Source of the DNA: Ardenticatena maritima | GTDB lineage: Bacteria > Chloroflexota > Anaerolineae > Ardenticatenales > Ardenticatenaceae | DNA length: 64,000 bases | NCBI RefSeq assembly: GCF_001306175.1 | Contig: NZ_LGKN01000004.1 | Coordinates: forward strand, 310,001 to 374,000 | Direction of reading: 5' to 3' | Shown: positions 8,525-17,397 of the stretch, piece after piece | Layout: every line of letters begins with the position of its first letter | How positions within the stretch are numbered: position 1 is the stretch's first letter | Translations under genes and position numbers: made by a program | The notes under the pieces: model-generated | Databases searched by the model: none | What the model was told of the DNA's origin: nothing | Seen by the model: the letters and a program-made list of their open reading frames with translations, nothing else

Positions 8525-11500
8525 GTGAACATTCTGCCAAAAGTAGAAACACCCTACATCATGGCCTATGCCAACCGACTTCTGGCGCGCATGCATCACG
8601 TTCTGCATGCCACGAAAGCCCTTCCCTGGCTTGCGTTTGCAGCATCTCCCCCCTCGCTTTCGCTGGACACCCTGCGCCAGCTCATTCCCACCTTGCCTGG
8701 CGTTGCATTTTTGCTGGATGAAGAGGCGCGGCTGATTGCGTGGTCGCCCGCCACAGCCGAACTGCTGCAAACACCACCTGAGACGCTCGCCGCCGCACCC
8801 GTTTTTGCGTTTTTCGCCCCCCGTTGCCATGAGAACGTTCAACGCGCCTTGCAGCGCGCCCGCCAAGAGGGTGCTATTCAAGCCGTCGTGGAGATTTTTC
8901 CCGAAGGGGCGGAAACATTGCGCTTCTTGCGCCTGCATCTGAAACGGTACGCCTTGCGTGAAGGCAACTACTTCGTGGGAACAGCGCACGACGCCACAGC
9001 CGAACATTTTGCACGCGAATGGCACACCCGCAGTACAGCGCTGTATGAAGCGCTGGACGCCTTTGTCCAGGCGATTGAAAACGGTGCGCGCAACACCACA
9101 GACCTGGAACCGACGCTCGCGCCTATCATCACCCACCTGGGCGCAGAAGGCGCCGTGTTATTCACTCCCACGGCGGTTGTCACGGTCAACATCCCCGACC
9201 GCATGGCGGAACAACTACACTCACAACACACACACCTTTTCACACTCGCAGACATCTGCACCGATACACGCCTGCGCGCCGAGCATGCTGACCTCGCCGC
9301 TACGCTTGACGCTCTCGTCAACACCACCCAACAACGTTATGTCATCTTGCCGCTGAGCATTCACGACGCGGAAAGCGCACTTATCCTGTTCTATGCCGCC
9401 GAGAAACGCTTCACAAGCGCCGAACAGGCTGCGTGGTACGCTACACGCCGTGTTTTGCGCCGCGCTGTACAGGTCGGCATCATTCTTGATACAGCCGCCC
9501 GCCAATTGCGCGACCTCACGATTTTGTATCAGGTGCACAGCCTGGCGCAGGAACACGCATCACCCGAAAGCCTGGCACGCCATCTCATCCCCACACTGAC
9601 TGCACTCCTTGGTGCGCATCACGTCAGATTCTATCTCTACACCAACCAAAAATGCATCTGCCAAGCAGACGCCACAACAGAATGCAATCTTCCCGAAACA
9701 GCGCTCTCCTTGATCGAAAACCAGATTGCCGGCGGGCGTACACGCATTTTGCAAGGGGATAACCTCGATCCCCTGCGCCAATTCTGCTCATCGGAATCAT
9801 GTTCGACGCTTGTTCTGCAACCGCTTTCCAACAATCATCCGGTTGGGTTTTTGTGGGTTGAATTCACGCATCCGCAACCATGGACGCCCAACGACCAGAT
9901 ACTCTTTTCCACATTGGGGCAAACCATCGGCGGCACAATCGCCAACCTGCATCTTCTGCGCCAAACCGAAAGCCGTCTGCGCGTGTTGGAAAGCGTTCAC
10001 CACGTCTCCCGCGCCCTGCGCGAAGCCCAATCCGCCGAAGAATTACTGGAATACCTGCTCGAACATGTGCTCCAAACGCTACATATCAACACGGGGAGCA
10101 TCTGGCTCTACAACGAAGAAGACGACCAGATGTACCCGATTGCCGCCCGTGGGTGGCTCGAAGCGTTTTCACAAAGCCCCGTCTCCGCGCATGGTACGAT
10201 TGGGGGGCTTGTTCTGGCACACAAACAAACCATCGTTGCCGAGGAGTTTCGTACCGACCCACGCACAAACCCCAACCTGCGCGACCGCGTTCCCCCCAAT
10301 TGGGGCGGGCTTTGCATCCCGCTTCGCCATGATGAACATGTGGAAGGGGTCATGTACCTCGCCGTCCCCAATGAACGGCGGCTGACCGAAGAGGAAATTC
10401 TCATCGCCGAAACGCTCGCCGAAATTGGCGCAACGGCGCTCAACCGCATGCGCCTGCACCAGGAAACGCAACAACGTGTGCGGCAATTGGAAGCCTTGCG
10501 CACGATTGACCGCGCCATCACAGGCAGCATGGACCTGCATCTCATCTTGAAAGTGATTTTGGACCATCTCATCCAATATACACAGGCAGATGCCGCCCTC
10601 GTGTCGCTTTACAATGCCAATGCAAACCTGCTCGAATTTGGCGTTGGACAAGGCTTCTACTCATACGGCATTCGCACCCTGACGCCGCACCTTTCTGAAG
10701 GGTTAGCCCTGAAAGCCTTGCATCAACACCGCATGCTCTTCGTAAAAACCCTTGCCGAAGATGAGACCTTCACACGCACCAGCCAAGTGTTGCTGGAAAA
10801 TGAACATTTGGTGAGTGGGTACTTCGTGCCGCTCTACGCCAAAGGCGCCCCCAAAGGCGTTCTGGAACTCTACTTCCGACGTCCCACGACGCTCCCATCC
10901 GACACGCTGGAATTCATCGAAACGGTCGCGCAACAAGCCGCTATTGCCATTGAAACAGCCCAACTGTTTGAAGACCTGCAACGGTCTAACGTCGAACTCT
11001 CGCTTGCATACGACGCCACGATTGAAGGCTGGGCGCGTGCCTTGGAACTCCGCGACGAAGAGACGGAAGGACACAGCCAGCGCGTCACCGAAATGACGTT
11101 GCTCCTGGCGCGCGCCATGGGCATCCAAGGGGAAGACCTGGTGCACATACGGCGCGGTGCGCTCCTGCACGATATCGGCAAAATGGGCATTCCCGACAGT
11201 ATTCTGCTCAAACCGGGACCTCTCACCGATGAGGAATGGGAAATCATGCGCCAGCACCCCGTGCTGGCGTACAAACTGCTTTCCCCCATCCCATTTTTGC
11301 GTCCGGCGCTCGATATTCCCTACTGCCACCATGAAAAATGGGACGGTACCGGCTACCCACGCGGGCTCAAAGGTGAGGACATTCCTCTCGCGGCGCGCAT
11401 CTTCGCCGTGGTGGACGTGTGGGACGCGCTCCTCTCCGACCGACCGTACCGCAAAGGGTGGCCGCCCGAAAAGGTGTACGCCTTCATTCAAGAACAAGCC

Positions 11501-11620
11501 GGCAAACACTTCGACCCCAAAGTCGTTGACGTGTTCCTCAAACTCTGGACGCCCGACATGGGGCACACTGTCCCCACCGAACTTCCGCTCGAAATCCTGG
11601 AAGCGATGGCGAAACGATAA
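8525..11620 (+). CDS. Multi-GAF HD-GYP phosphodiesterase/sensor
   Basis: 1031 residues from a GTG preceded by a G-rich ribosome site. A PAS-like segment (about 50-160, GVAFLLDEEARLIAWSPATAELL) is followed by about three GAF domains (about 325-470, 495-640, 665-815), then HD-GYP (about 830-1020). The HD motif (GALLHDIGKMGIPD, near residue 882) and the extended GYP signature (HHEKWDGTGYPRGLKGEDIP, near 942) are both complete, as is the RIFAVVDVWDAL segment. HD-GYP proteins hydrolyse cyclic di-GMP; GAF domains bind small ligands or chromophores. No transmembrane helix is evident, so it should sense cytoplasmic signals. It is transcribed alone from a good promoter. It may counterbalance the GGDEF/EAL protein at the other end of the window. 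Confidence 0.88.
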   Translation: MNILPKVETPYIMAYANRLLARMHHVLHATKALPWLAFAASPPSLSLDTLRQLIPTLPGVAFLLDEEARLIAWSPATAELLQTPPETLAAAPVFAFFAPRCHENVQRALQRARQEGAIQAVVEIFPEGAETLRFLRLHLKRYALREGNYFVGTAHDATAEHFAREWHTRSTALYEALDAFVQAIENGARNTTDLEPTLAPIITHLGAEGAVLFTPTAVVTVNIPDRMAEQLHSQHTHLFTLADICTDTRLRAEHADLAATLDALVNTTQQRYVILPLSIHDAESALILFYAAEKRFTSAEQAAWYATRRVLRRAVQVGIILDTAARQLRDLTILYQVHSLAQEHASPESLARHLIPTLTALLGAHHVRFYLYTNQKCICQADATTECNLPETALSLIENQIAGGRTRILQGDNLDPLRQFCSSESCSTLVLQPLSNNHPVGFLWVEFTHPQPWTPNDQILFSTLGQTIGGTIANLHLLRQTESRLRVLESVHHVSRALREAQSAEELLEYLLEHVLQTLHINTGSIWLYNEEDDQMYPIAARGWLEAFSQSPVSAHGTIGGLVLAHKQTIVAEEFRTDPRTNPNLRDRVPPNWGGLCIPLRHDEHVEGVMYLAVPNERRLTEEEILIAETLAEIGATALNRMRLHQETQQRVRQLEALRTIDRAITGSMDLHLILKVILDHLIQYTQADAALVSLYNANANLLEFGVGQGFYSYGIRTLTPHLSEGLALKALHQHRMLFVKTLAEDETFTRTSQVLLENEHLVSGYFVPLYAKGAPKGVLELYFRRPTTLPSDTLEFIETVAQQAAIAIETAQLFEDLQRSNVELSLAYDATIEGWARALELRDEETEGHSQRVTEMTLLLARAMGIQGEDLVHIRRGALLHDIGKMGIPDSILLKPGPLTDEEWEIMRQHPVLAYKLLSPIPFLRPALDIPYCHHEKWDGTGYPRGLKGEDIPLAARIFAVVDVWDALLSDRPYRKGWPPEKVYAFIQEQAGKHFDPKVVDVFLKLWTPDMGHTVPTELPLEILEAMAKR

Positions 11621-11630
11621 GTACCGCGCT

Positions 11631-11666
11631 CCCACGGCGGCGCACCATCTCGTGCGCCGTCGTGGG
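11631..11666. terminator. Long GC-rich hairpin, possible terminator
   Basis: 15-bp stem starting CCCACG and ending CGTGGG, with one G-T pair and a 6-base loop. It sits 10 bases after the HD-GYP stop. No T-run follows on either strand, so it is an atypical terminator or an mRNA-stabilising structure. Confidence 0.5.
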
Positions 11667-11749
11667 ATTGAGGGTGTCAAGTACTTGCTTCTTCCTCATC
11701 TTTGCCCACAATACGCCCACACCCAAGATTCAATGAAGATGAGGAGAGC

Positions 11750-12988
11750 ATGTTGACAGAAGGCTTTGCATTCGAGACACAACATCGCATGGGTGCCGCG
11801 CGTGTCGGGCGCTTGCAGACGCCCCACGGTCTGGTTGAAACGCCCGCTTTCGTCGCCGTCGGCACCCAAGCCACCGTCAAAAGCCTGACGCCCGAAGACC
11901 TACACAACGTTGGCACACAAATCATCTTCGCCAACACCTACCACCTCTATCTGCGCCCCGGCGCCGACATCGTCGCCGAAATGGGGGGGCTTCACCGCTT
12001 CATGCGCTGGGATGGTCCCATCATGACCGATTCGGGGGGCTTCCAGGTGTTCAGCCTGGGCGCCAGCATCGAGCAGGGCGTGGGCAAAGTAGCGTCCATC
12101 TTTCCGGATGAAGACCCCAACACCCCACGCCCCAAACGGAAACCCACCGAAGGGCAATCGCTCGTCAAAATCACCGAGGAAGGCGTTGAGTTTCGCAGCC
12201 ATCTCGACGGCTCGCGCCACTTCTTCACCCCTGAACTTTCCATCGAGATTCAGCGCAAGTTGGGCGCGGACATCATTCTCGCCTTTGATGAATGCACTTC
12301 CCCCCTACACGATGAAGCCTACACACGCCGCGCCATGGAACGCACGCACCGCTGGGCGCTCCGTTCGCTGGAAGCCTTCCGCACCAGCCACCCCCTGCAC
12401 GGCTACCCACAAGCCCTCTATGGCATCGTGCAAGGGGGCGCATACCACGACCTGCGCGTCGCAAGCGCCCGCTTCATCGCCGAACAGCCTTTCGACGGGA
12501 TCGCTATCGGCGGCTCGTTAGGGCGCACCAAAGAGGACATGCGCGCCGTATTGGAATGGACAATCCCACTTCTGCCGGACGAAAAACCGCGCCACCTTCT
12601 CGGCATCGGCGAAATCCCCGACATTTTCGACGCCGTCGCGCGCGGAGTGGATACGTTCGACTGCGTCGCCCCCACACGCATGGCGCGCAACGCCGGCATT
12701 CTGGCGCGCACGCTCGACGGCAAACGCCTGCCCAAATTCCGCATGAACCTGCGCAACGCCCGCTTCAAGCGCGACCCACGCCCGCTTGTGGAAGGGTGCA
12801 CCTGCTACACCTGCCGCACCTATTCGCGCGCCTATGTGCATCACCTGTTCCGCGCCAACGAACTGCTGGCGTACCGTCTGGCAACCATTCACAACCTGCA
12901 CTACCTGAACGACCTCATGCGGCAAATACGTGCGGCGCTCTTGCAAGGCACGTTCGACGAATTGCGCCGCCATTGGCTGGGCGAGTGA
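11750..12988 (+). CDS. tgt: Queuine/preQ1 tRNA-guanine transglycosylase
   Basis: 412 residues. The ATG at 11750 follows GAGGAGAG; an upstream TTG at 11702 stays in frame but lacks a ribosome site. Bacterial TGT exchanges G34 of tRNA Asp/Asn/His/Tyr for preQ1. Family signatures are DSGGFQVFSLG (with the catalytic Asp region), FDECTSP, GIVQGGAYHDLR, AIGGSLG, GVDTFDCVAPTRMARNAG, and the zinc site CTCYTCRTYSRAYVHHL. It is longer than the roughly 375-residue E. coli enzyme, mainly through an insertion around residues 110-135 (IFPDEDPNTPRPKRKPT). It leads a plus-strand run that continues with two methyltransferase genes. Confidence 0.95.
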   Translation: MLTEGFAFETQHRMGAARVGRLQTPHGLVETPAFVAVGTQATVKSLTPEDLHNVGTQIIFANTYHLYLRPGADIVAEMGGLHRFMRWDGPIMTDSGGFQVFSLGASIEQGVGKVASIFPDEDPNTPRPKRKPTEGQSLVKITEEGVEFRSHLDGSRHFFTPELSIEIQRKLGADIILAFDECTSPLHDEAYTRRAMERTHRWALRSLEAFRTSHPLHGYPQALYGIVQGGAYHDLRVASARFIAEQPFDGIAIGGSLGRTKEDMRAVLEWTIPLLPDEKPRHLLGIGEIPDIFDAVARGVDTFDCVAPTRMARNAGILARTLDGKRLPKFRMNLRNARFKRDPRPLVEGCTCYTCRTYSRAYVHHLFRANELLAYRLATIHNLHYLNDLMRQIRAALLQGTFDELRRHWLGE

Positions 12989-13000
12989 GGGCAGAGACGC

Positions 13001-13843
13001 ATGGAGATTGTGCTTTCCCACTACCAGACAACACCGCTCACACGTGCGTATGAGGCGGGGCAAACCGAAGCCACCACCTCGCTCGACCTGGGGTTGACTA
13101 CCACGACCGTGCGCCTTGACGCTCAGGGCGTCCACTTGCCTGACGGCACGCGCCTGACGTGGGAACAAATCGCGTTCATCAACGAAAACCCCAACAACGT
13201 GTTCCGCATCGAAGAAGGCGAAGCCGTCAAAATTCAAACCTTTTCCCCCCTGACAAACCGTCAATACAGCCTCATGCCCACCAAACGCGCGCCCACCATG
13301 CTCGTTTCGGGTATTCCCATGCATCGCATCAAAGGCACCGACCCCGTCGCCGACACCCGCGCCAAAATTCGCGCGGTTGCCCCTGTGAAAGGGCGCGTGC
13401 TGGATACGGCGACGGGGCTGGGCTACACCGCCATCGAAGCCGCCCGTACCGCCGAGCAAGTCATCACCATCGAACTCGACCCCGCCGCGCTGGAAATGGC
13501 GCGCGCCAATCCCTGGTCGCGGGCGCTGTTCACCGCGCCCAACATCGAACAACGCATTGGCGACGCCTTCGACGTGGTGGAAACCCTGGAAACGGAAACC
13601 TTCCACCGCATCATCCACGACCCGCCGGCGTTCAGCCTCGCCGGACATCTCTACTCAACCGATTTCTACCGCGAACTCTACCGCGTGCTTCGTCCGGGGG
13701 GGCGGCTTTTTCACTACATCGGCGACCCCAACAGCAAGTCGGGGCGCAACATCACGCGCGGCGTGCTCCAACGGCTGGAACAAGCCGGCTTTCGGCGCAT
13801 CGCCCGCCGCCCCAACGCGTTTGGCGTGGTGGCGTGGAAATGA
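13001..13843 (+). CDS. Predicted SAM-dependent methyltransferase (COG2521-like)
   Basis: 280 residues. The N-terminal half (about 1-120) is unassigned beta-rich sequence; the C-terminal half is a Rossmann methyltransferase: [16 protein letters not shown] (motif I), [14 protein letters not shown] (motif II), IIHDPPAFS (an N/DPPx motif typical of nucleic-acid or amino methylases) and [16 protein letters not shown]. The layout resembles the mostly archaeal predicted methyltransferases of COG2521. The substrate is unknown; adjacency to tgt makes an RNA substrate possible but unproven. The start lies 12 bases after the tgt stop. Confidence 0.7.
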   Translation: MEIVLSHYQTTPLTRAYEAGQTEATTSLDLGLTTTTVRLDAQGVHLPDGTRLTWEQIAFINENPNNVFRIEEGEAVKIQTFSPLTNRQYSLMPTKRAPTMLVSGIPMHRIKGTDPVADTRAKIRAVAPVKGRVLDTATGLGYTAIEAARTAEQVITIELDPAALEMARANPWSRALFTAPNIEQRIGDAFDVVETLETETFHRIIHDPPAFSLAGHLYSTDFYRELYRVLRPGGRLFHYIGDPNSKSGRNITRGVLQRLEQAGFRRIARRPNAFGVVAWK

Positions 13844-13857
13844 ACAAGGAGCAGGGC

Positions 13858-14679
13858 ATGACATCGCATGACGGCGAATTTCCCCACCTGAAAGAGGCGA
13901 CGGTGGACGCGTGGAACCGCAAAGCCGCGTTCTGGGCGCAACGCATGGGCGAAGCAGGCAACGCCTTCCACCAAACCCTGGTGGAACCCACCGCCCTGCG
14001 CCTGCTTGCGCTTCAACCCGGCGAGCGCGTGCTGGAAATCGCGTGCGGGCATGGCATTTTCGCCCGTCGGCTCGCCGACCTCGGCGCGGACGTGCTCGCC
14101 ATTGACGCCAGCCCCGTGTTTGTCGAAGAAGCCCGCCGCCGCACCGCCGGGCGGCGCGTGCAGGTGAAGCAGTGCGACGCCACCGACGAAGCCGCCTTGC
14201 GCGCCCTTGGGCGCGATTTTGACGCCGTGGTCAGCAACATGGCGCTGATGGACATCCCCCAAATCGCGCCGCTGTTCCGCGCCGTCGCGCATCTTCTGCG
14301 CCCCGGTGGACGGTTCGTCTTCACGCTCTGCCACCCCGCCTTCAATCAGCCCATGATGAGCCAACTGCTGGAAGAAATTGATGAAGACGGCTATCTCCAC
14401 CTCAAACGGTCTCTGCGCATCTGGGGCTACCTCACCCCCACGGCAACCCCCGGCGTGGGCATGGTCGGCGAACCCGTCCCACACTACTACTTCCACCGAC
14501 CGCTGCATGTGCTGTTGGGGCATGCGTTCGCCGCGGGGCTGGTTGTTGATGGGCTGGAAGAAGCCGCCTTCCCCCCACCCGAAGATGAAACAACCGCCGG
14601 CGACTATCGCCCGTTTGGCTGGCAAACCTTGCCCGACATCCCCCCCGTGTTGGGCGTCCGCGTCCGACGAGGGGAGTAG
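13858..14679 (+). CDS. Class I SAM-dependent methyltransferase
   Basis: 273 residues from the ATG at 13858, chosen because GGAG lies 7 bases upstream; an ATG at 13840 overlaps the previous gene. Core motifs are VLEIACGHGIFARRLA (SAM-binding motif I), VLAIDASPVFVEEA, FDAVVSNMALMDI and VAHLLRPGGRFVFTLCHPAF. The pattern is that of the UbiE/Methyltransf_11 type acting on small molecules. The C-terminal region (YYFHRPLHVLLGHAFAAGLVVDGLEE) is a conserved cap in such enzymes. The substrate is unknown. It is followed after 6 bases by the carotenoid-type gene, so a lipid or isoprenoid substrate can be imagined but is not shown. Confidence 0.75.
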   Translation: MTSHDGEFPHLKEATVDAWNRKAAFWAQRMGEAGNAFHQTLVEPTALRLLALQPGERVLEIACGHGIFARRLADLGADVLAIDASPVFVEEARRRTAGRRVQVKQCDATDEAALRALGRDFDAVVSNMALMDIPQIAPLFRAVAHLLRPGGRFVFTLCHPAFNQPMMSQLLEEIDEDGYLHLKRSLRIWGYLTPTATPGVGMVGEPVPHYYFHRPLHVLLGHAFAAGLVVDGLEEAAFPPPEDETTAGDYRPFGWQTLPDIPPVLGVRVRRGE

Positions 14680-14685
14680 CCACCC

Positions 14686-15459
14686 ATGAATCGCTTGCGC
14701 ATGTGGGCAATCCACAGCGCCCTGTGGCTGTACATCGGCACACTTGTGTACACAGCGCTGCGTGCGCCTCTGCATCTGCCCCTGCTTGTGTTCATCTTTC
14801 CGCTCTCTGCACTTTCCTTTGTGGCGTTTTCCGCTCTGCACGCCTGGGAAACCGAAGGGGGCGCGCGTGCGTTGGCGTTCATCGGCACCACCATCGGCAT
14901 TGGCTTTGCAGCCGAATGGGTGGGGGTAAAGACCGGTTGGCCTTTCGGCGCGTACACGTACAGCAACCGCATGGGCGGGCACATTTTCGGCGTTTCGCCT
15001 TTTGTGCCCCCCGCCTGGTTCATGATGGGGTATGTGGCGTGGCGGCTGGGAGAATGGCTTGCCGCCGAACGCCATCGCGCCTGGCAGATTTTGCTGGCGG
15101 CATGGTGCATGACGGCGTGGGATTTGCTCATTGACCCCATCATGGTCTATCAAAACCATTGGACATGGCTGGAACCAGGGGCGTATTTCGGCATCCCGGC
15201 GCAAAATTACGCCGGCTGGTTCTTCACCGCGGCGCTCATGTACACGCTCTACTGGCGTCTCGCGCGCCCCGCCATACCACACCCCGCCGCCGTCCGTCTC
15301 CCCTTGCTGGCGTACACAGCCACATGGTTGTTCGATACGCTCATCGCCTGGCAAGTCGGTTTGCACGGCGCAGCGGTCGCCGGTTTTTGGGGCATGGGCG
15401 GGCTCGCACTGGCGGCGTGGGCACGCCCCATCCCTTCCAATCCAGAAGCACGACATTGA
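14686..15459 (+). CDS. Carotenoid biosynthesis membrane protein (DUF422, CruF-like)
   Basis: 257 residues with about seven hydrophobic helices. Conserved family segments are ALHAWETEGGARALAFI, GFAAEWVGVKTGWPFGAYTYS, PFVPPAWFMMGYVAWR, AWDLLIDPIMV and NYAGWFFTAALMYTLYW. DUF422 includes CruF and archaeal bisanhydrobacterioruberin hydratase, which add water to the 1,2 double bonds of acyclic carotenoid ends. No other carotenoid genes are in view, so the pigment pathway must lie elsewhere. It has GGGGAG before the ATG and continues the tgt-methyltransferase run. Confidence 0.75.
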   Translation: MNRLRMWAIHSALWLYIGTLVYTALRAPLHLPLLVFIFPLSALSFVAFSALHAWETEGGARALAFIGTTIGIGFAAEWVGVKTGWPFGAYTYSNRMGGHIFGVSPFVPPAWFMMGYVAWRLGEWLAAERHRAWQILLAAWCMTAWDLLIDPIMVYQNHWTWLEPGAYFGIPAQNYAGWFFTAALMYTLYWRLARPAIPHPAAVRLPLLAYTATWLFDTLIAWQVGLHGAAVAGFWGMGGLALAAWARPIPSNPEARH

Positions 15460-15469
15460 GAGGAGAACC

Positions 15470-17209
15470 ATGCACGACCTGACGATTGCCTACACCATCG
15501 CCATGCCGGAACCCTGGACGCACGAATACCACGTGCGCATTGACATCGAAGGCATCACCGGCGACACACTCGACCTCGCCATGCCGGTCTGGACGCCCGG
15601 CTCATACCTGGTGCGCGAATTTGGGCGGCACGTAAGCCGCTTCACCGCGCTTGCCCCCGATGGCACACCGCTCCACTGGGAGCGCGTGGACAAAGCCACC
15701 TGGCGCGTTCACACCGGCGGGCAGACCGCCGTCAGCGTGCGCTACCGCGTCTATGCGTTTGAGTGGACGGTGCGCACCAGCCATCTCACCAGCGAACACG
15801 GCTACTTCAACGGCACCAGTGTTTTCATGTACGTTGTGGGGCAGACCCAAACGCCCGTCAGCCTGCGCATTCACCCCTACGAAGGCTGGCGCGTCTCCAT
15901 CGCCTTGCCGCAAGATGAAGAAGGGCGCTACCACGCCCGCTCGTATGACGAACTCGCCGACAGCCCCGCCGAAATCGGCACCCATCGGCTCTTCCGCTTT
16001 GAGGTGCAAGGACGCCCACACGAGATTGCGCTCTTTGGGCACGGCAACGAAGAGCCCGACCGCCTGGTCGCCGATATTCAGCGTATCGTCGAAACCGTTG
16101 CCGCCTTCTTCAAGAACGACATTCCCTACGAACGGTATCTCTTCATCATCCACCTGGGCGACGGTCTCCGCGGCGGGCTGGAACACCGCAACGCCACCAC
16201 CATCGCGGTTGACCGCTGGGCGTTTCAAGATGAAGCACGCTATACCGACGTGCTGCGGCTGGTGGCGCATGAATTTTTCCACACCTGGCACGTCAAACGC
16301 ATTCGCCCCCACAACTTCGACCCCTTCGACTACTCGCGCGAAGTGTACACCCCGCTCCTGTGGGTCATGGAAGGCTTTACCGCCTACTACGACGCGCTCT
16401 TTGTGCGCCGCGCCGGCTTGACATCCCCCGAAGCCTATCTCGATTACCTGGGCACGCGCATCGCGAACTACCTCAACATCCCCGGTCGCCATGAAATGTC
16501 GGTCGCCGAATCCAGCCTGCTCGCGTGGATCAAACTCTACCGGCGCGACGAAAACACCGACAACAGCACCGTGAGTTATTACCTGAAAGGCAGTTTGCTG
16601 GCGCTTCTGCTGGACATTGACTTGCGCGTACAAAGCCAGGGGCGGCGCTCGCTTGATGACGTCGAATGGGCGTTGTGGGAACGCTACGGACGCCGCGACC
16701 GCGGCTTCACGCCCGATGAATTCCGCGCGGTGCTGGAAGAAGTCGGCGGGCGCTCCTACGAAGCCTTTTTCGCGCGCTATGTCGAAGGCACCGACGAATT
16801 GCCGCTTGCCGAAGCCCTGCGTGCGCTGGGCTTGCATCTTCATCTGGAAGTGGACGCCGGCACGCCGCGCGCCTGGCTGGGCGTCGAACTGCGCGAGGAA
16901 GCCAACACCGTGCGCATTGCTTCCGTGCGGCGCGACAGCCCCGCCGCCCACCACGACATCAACGCCAACGACCTTCTGCTGGCGTGGAACGGCTTTTACG
17001 TGCGCGACACAGCGTTTGTGCGCGAGCGCCTGCGTGAAAGTCAACCGGGCGACGTGGTGCGTCTGCATCTCGTGCGCGACGGACGGCTTATTGAGCGGCA
17101 GGTGGTGCTGGGCGAAACGCCCCCCAACCGCGCCACCCTGCGCCCCGCCGAGGACGCCACACCCGAACAACAAGCCCTCTTGCACGCCTGGCTTGAGGGG
17201 TTATCATAA
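15470..17209 (+). CDS. M61 family metallopeptidase with PDZ domain
   Basis: 579 residues from the ATG at 15470, which follows GAGAGGAGAACC. An N-terminal beta-sandwich (MPVWTPGSYLVREFGRHV) typical of M61 glycyl aminopeptidases is followed by the zinc site VAHEFFHTWHVKRIRP (HExxH, about residue 267) and the third ligand in LLWVMEGFTAYYD, then a helical domain. A C-terminal PDZ domain (about 480-565, AWLGVELREEANTVRIASVRRDSPAAHHDINANDLLLAWNG) follows. M61 enzymes release N-terminal Gly or Ala and act as PDZ-bearing chaperone-proteases. No signal peptide is visible, which suggests the cytoplasm. It is co-directional with its neighbours, separated by 10 and 18 bases. Confidence 0.9.
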   Translation: MHDLTIAYTIAMPEPWTHEYHVRIDIEGITGDTLDLAMPVWTPGSYLVREFGRHVSRFTALAPDGTPLHWERVDKATWRVHTGGQTAVSVRYRVYAFEWTVRTSHLTSEHGYFNGTSVFMYVVGQTQTPVSLRIHPYEGWRVSIALPQDEEGRYHARSYDELADSPAEIGTHRLFRFEVQGRPHEIALFGHGNEEPDRLVADIQRIVETVAAFFKNDIPYERYLFIIHLGDGLRGGLEHRNATTIAVDRWAFQDEARYTDVLRLVAHEFFHTWHVKRIRPHNFDPFDYSREVYTPLLWVMEGFTAYYDALFVRRAGLTSPEAYLDYLGTRIANYLNIPGRHEMSVAESSLLAWIKLYRRDENTDNSTVSYYLKGSLLALLLDIDLRVQSQGRRSLDDVEWALWERYGRRDRGFTPDEFRAVLEEVGGRSYEAFFARYVEGTDELPLAEALRALGLHLHLEVDAGTPRAWLGVELREEANTVRIASVRRDSPAAHHDINANDLLLAWNGFYVRDTAFVRERLRESQPGDVVRLHLVRDGRLIERQVVLGETPPNRATLRPAEDATPEQQALLHAWLEGLS

Positions 17210-17227
17210 AACCAAGGAGCACGTGCC

Positions 17228-17368
17228 ATGCCTGAGATCGTCCGCTGGCTCATTTTCATCGTGTACAGCATTCTGTTCTGGCTTGCCATGGCCGCCGGTA
17301 TCGTGATGAGTATCGCCGTCGTGCGCGCCGTGTGGGAAGCCATCCGCGGCTGGCGTCATCACTCATAA
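17228..17368 (+). CDS. 46-residue membrane protein
   Basis: Small gene with AAGGAG at 17213-17218 before the ATG. The product MPEIVRWLIFIVYSILFWLA, continuing through a hydrophobic stretch to a basic end (WRHHS), is one long or two short transmembrane helices. It belongs to no family I recognise. It sits between the M61 peptidase (18 bases) and the DUF2339 gene (29 bases) in the same direction, so it is probably co-transcribed. It could be an accessory subunit of the DUF2339 membrane protein or a stand-alone stress peptide. Confidence 0.6.
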   Translation: MPEIVRWLIFIVYSILFWLAMAAGIVMSIAVVRAVWEAIRGWRHHS

Positions 17369-17397
17369 CCGCCATCCAAAGGCAAAGGAGGCGCATC

